Shown here: piece by piece, positions 14,348-14,708 of the stretch
Layout of the letters: each line of letters begins with the position of its first letter
How positions within the stretch are numbered: position 1 is the first letter of the stretch
Assembly (NCBI GenBank): GCA_002452745.1
Contig: DKFC01000021.1
Location: forward strand, 1-14,708
Length of the DNA: 14,708 bases
From: Firmicutes bacterium UBA6806
GTDB lineage: Bacteria; Bacillota; Clostridia; Peptostreptococcales; Acidaminobacteraceae
Direction of reading: 5' to 3'
The notes under the pieces: generated by a model
Told to the model about the DNA's origin: nothing
Databases searched by the model: none
The model's input: the letters and a program-made list of their open reading frames with translations, nothing else
Position numbers and translations under genes: made by a program

Positions 14348-14708
14348 ATGAAACTAAACAGTGCCGTTGAGGCCATTCAGTATTGTCATGAAAAAGGTGT
14401 CAGCTTGGATGCGCTGGCATTGGCCTATGAGTCCAAGAAAACCGAAAAAACGCCTGAATATATAGAGAGTTATCTAAAATCCGTTCTCAAAGTCATGGAA
14501 AATGCAGTGACAGCTGGAATTCACGATGATGAAAACAAGATACATGGCAAAATCATTGGGAACGACAGCGTTCAAATGAAAGCCAGATATGAAACTGAAA
14601 AAACGGTCTGTGGCAAGGCCATTGCAAAAGCGGTTGCCTATGCACTGAGTACCATGGAAGTGAACGCTTCAATGGGGAAAGTGGTTGCTTCGCCGACAGC
14701 AGGCTCAT
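14348..14708 (+). CDS. sdaAA: L-serine dehydratase, iron-sulfur-dependent, alpha subunit, N-terminal 120 residues, cut by window edge
   Basis: This is the catalytic alpha subunit of the two-part serine dehydratase. It is open for 120 codons and runs off the right edge; the full protein is usually about 290-300 residues and carries the cysteines that hold the [4Fe-4S] cluster, which are not yet reached. The visible part has a helical N-terminal region, a GKIIGNDSVQMKARY block (68-82), and the family signature EVNASMGKVVASPTAGS (104-120). The ATG at 14348 has a GAGGTG site at 14339-14344 that overlaps the sdaAB stop codon, evidence for coupled translation and one operon. The N-terminal region before the signature is only a moderate match to what I recall of the family, but the signature and neighbour make the call firm. 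Confidence 0.92.
   Translation, partial: MKLNSAVEAIQYCHEKGVSLDALALAYESKKTEKTPEYIESYLKSVLKVMENAVTAGIHDDENKIHGKIIGNDSVQMKARYETEKTVCGKAIAKAVAYALSTMEVNASMGKVVASPTAGS

Noticed and set aside
1..14708. Mobile element, defence island, CRISPR array or RNA gene
   Set aside because: No transposase, integrase, toxin-antitoxin, nuclease or Cas-like gene, no regularly spaced repeats, and no tRNA or rRNA segment were seen; all sizeable frames are accounted for by conserved families.

Overview
The window looks like an ordinary chromosomal stretch from a motile, low-to-moderate-GC Firmicute, most likely an anaerobic clostridial relative. The grounds are strong AGGAGG-type ribosome binding sites, AT-rich spacers with TATAAT boxes, GTG and TTG starts decided by those sites, a two-gene iron-sulfur serine dehydratase (sdaAB-sdaAA), a YkpA/YbiT-type ABC-F protein and two Cache-domain chemoreceptors. 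No transposase, integrase, phage gene, CRISPR array, tRNA or rRNA was seen. I could not find a convincing undescribed multi-gene system.

Layout from left to right. (1) 1-2464, minus: a SulP-family anion transporter followed after 44 bases by a class II CPD photolyase that runs off the left edge; they are probably one transcript. (2) 2727-3950, plus: an RlmI/RlmK-type rRNA methyltransferase with its own good promoter, ending at a 14-bp hairpin shared with the convergent gene. (3) 4063-4895, minus: two small conserved proteins, one of the DUF1904 (tautomerase-like) family and one with a UBA-like domain plus a DUF4342 hydrophobic domain. The DUF1904 gene has its own promoter and a palindromic operator candidate. 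(4) 5030-7126, minus: a dCache chemoreceptor with its own terminator. (5) 7288-9087, minus: a DEAD-box RNA helicase of DeaD/CsdA architecture with a long structured leader and a strong terminator. (6) 9241-9843, minus: a Nudix hydrolase of the ADP-ribose pyrophosphatase type, divergent from (7) 9959-11515, plus: an ABC-F ATPase ending in a strong terminator. (8) 11625-13403, minus: a second chemoreceptor with an sCache_2 sensor. (9) 13665-14708, plus: sdaAB and the start of sdaAA.

The genes do not form one pathway. Three themes recur: translation and RNA care (methyltransferase, helicase, ABC-F), environmental sensing (two chemoreceptors), and housekeeping metabolism and repair (serine deamination, Nudix clean-up, photolyase, anion uptake). 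No gap between genes exceeds 300 bases. The largest (2465-2726, 13404-13664) hold divergent promoters and inverted repeats. The observations most worth a second look are: an Asn-Asn in the methyltransferase where the m5C enzyme RlmI has its Ser-Cys-Ser motif; a dCache sensor lacking two residues of the amino-acid-binding motif; the palindrome just downstream of the DUF1904 promoter; the structured helicase leader; and the stacked palindromes before sdaAB.
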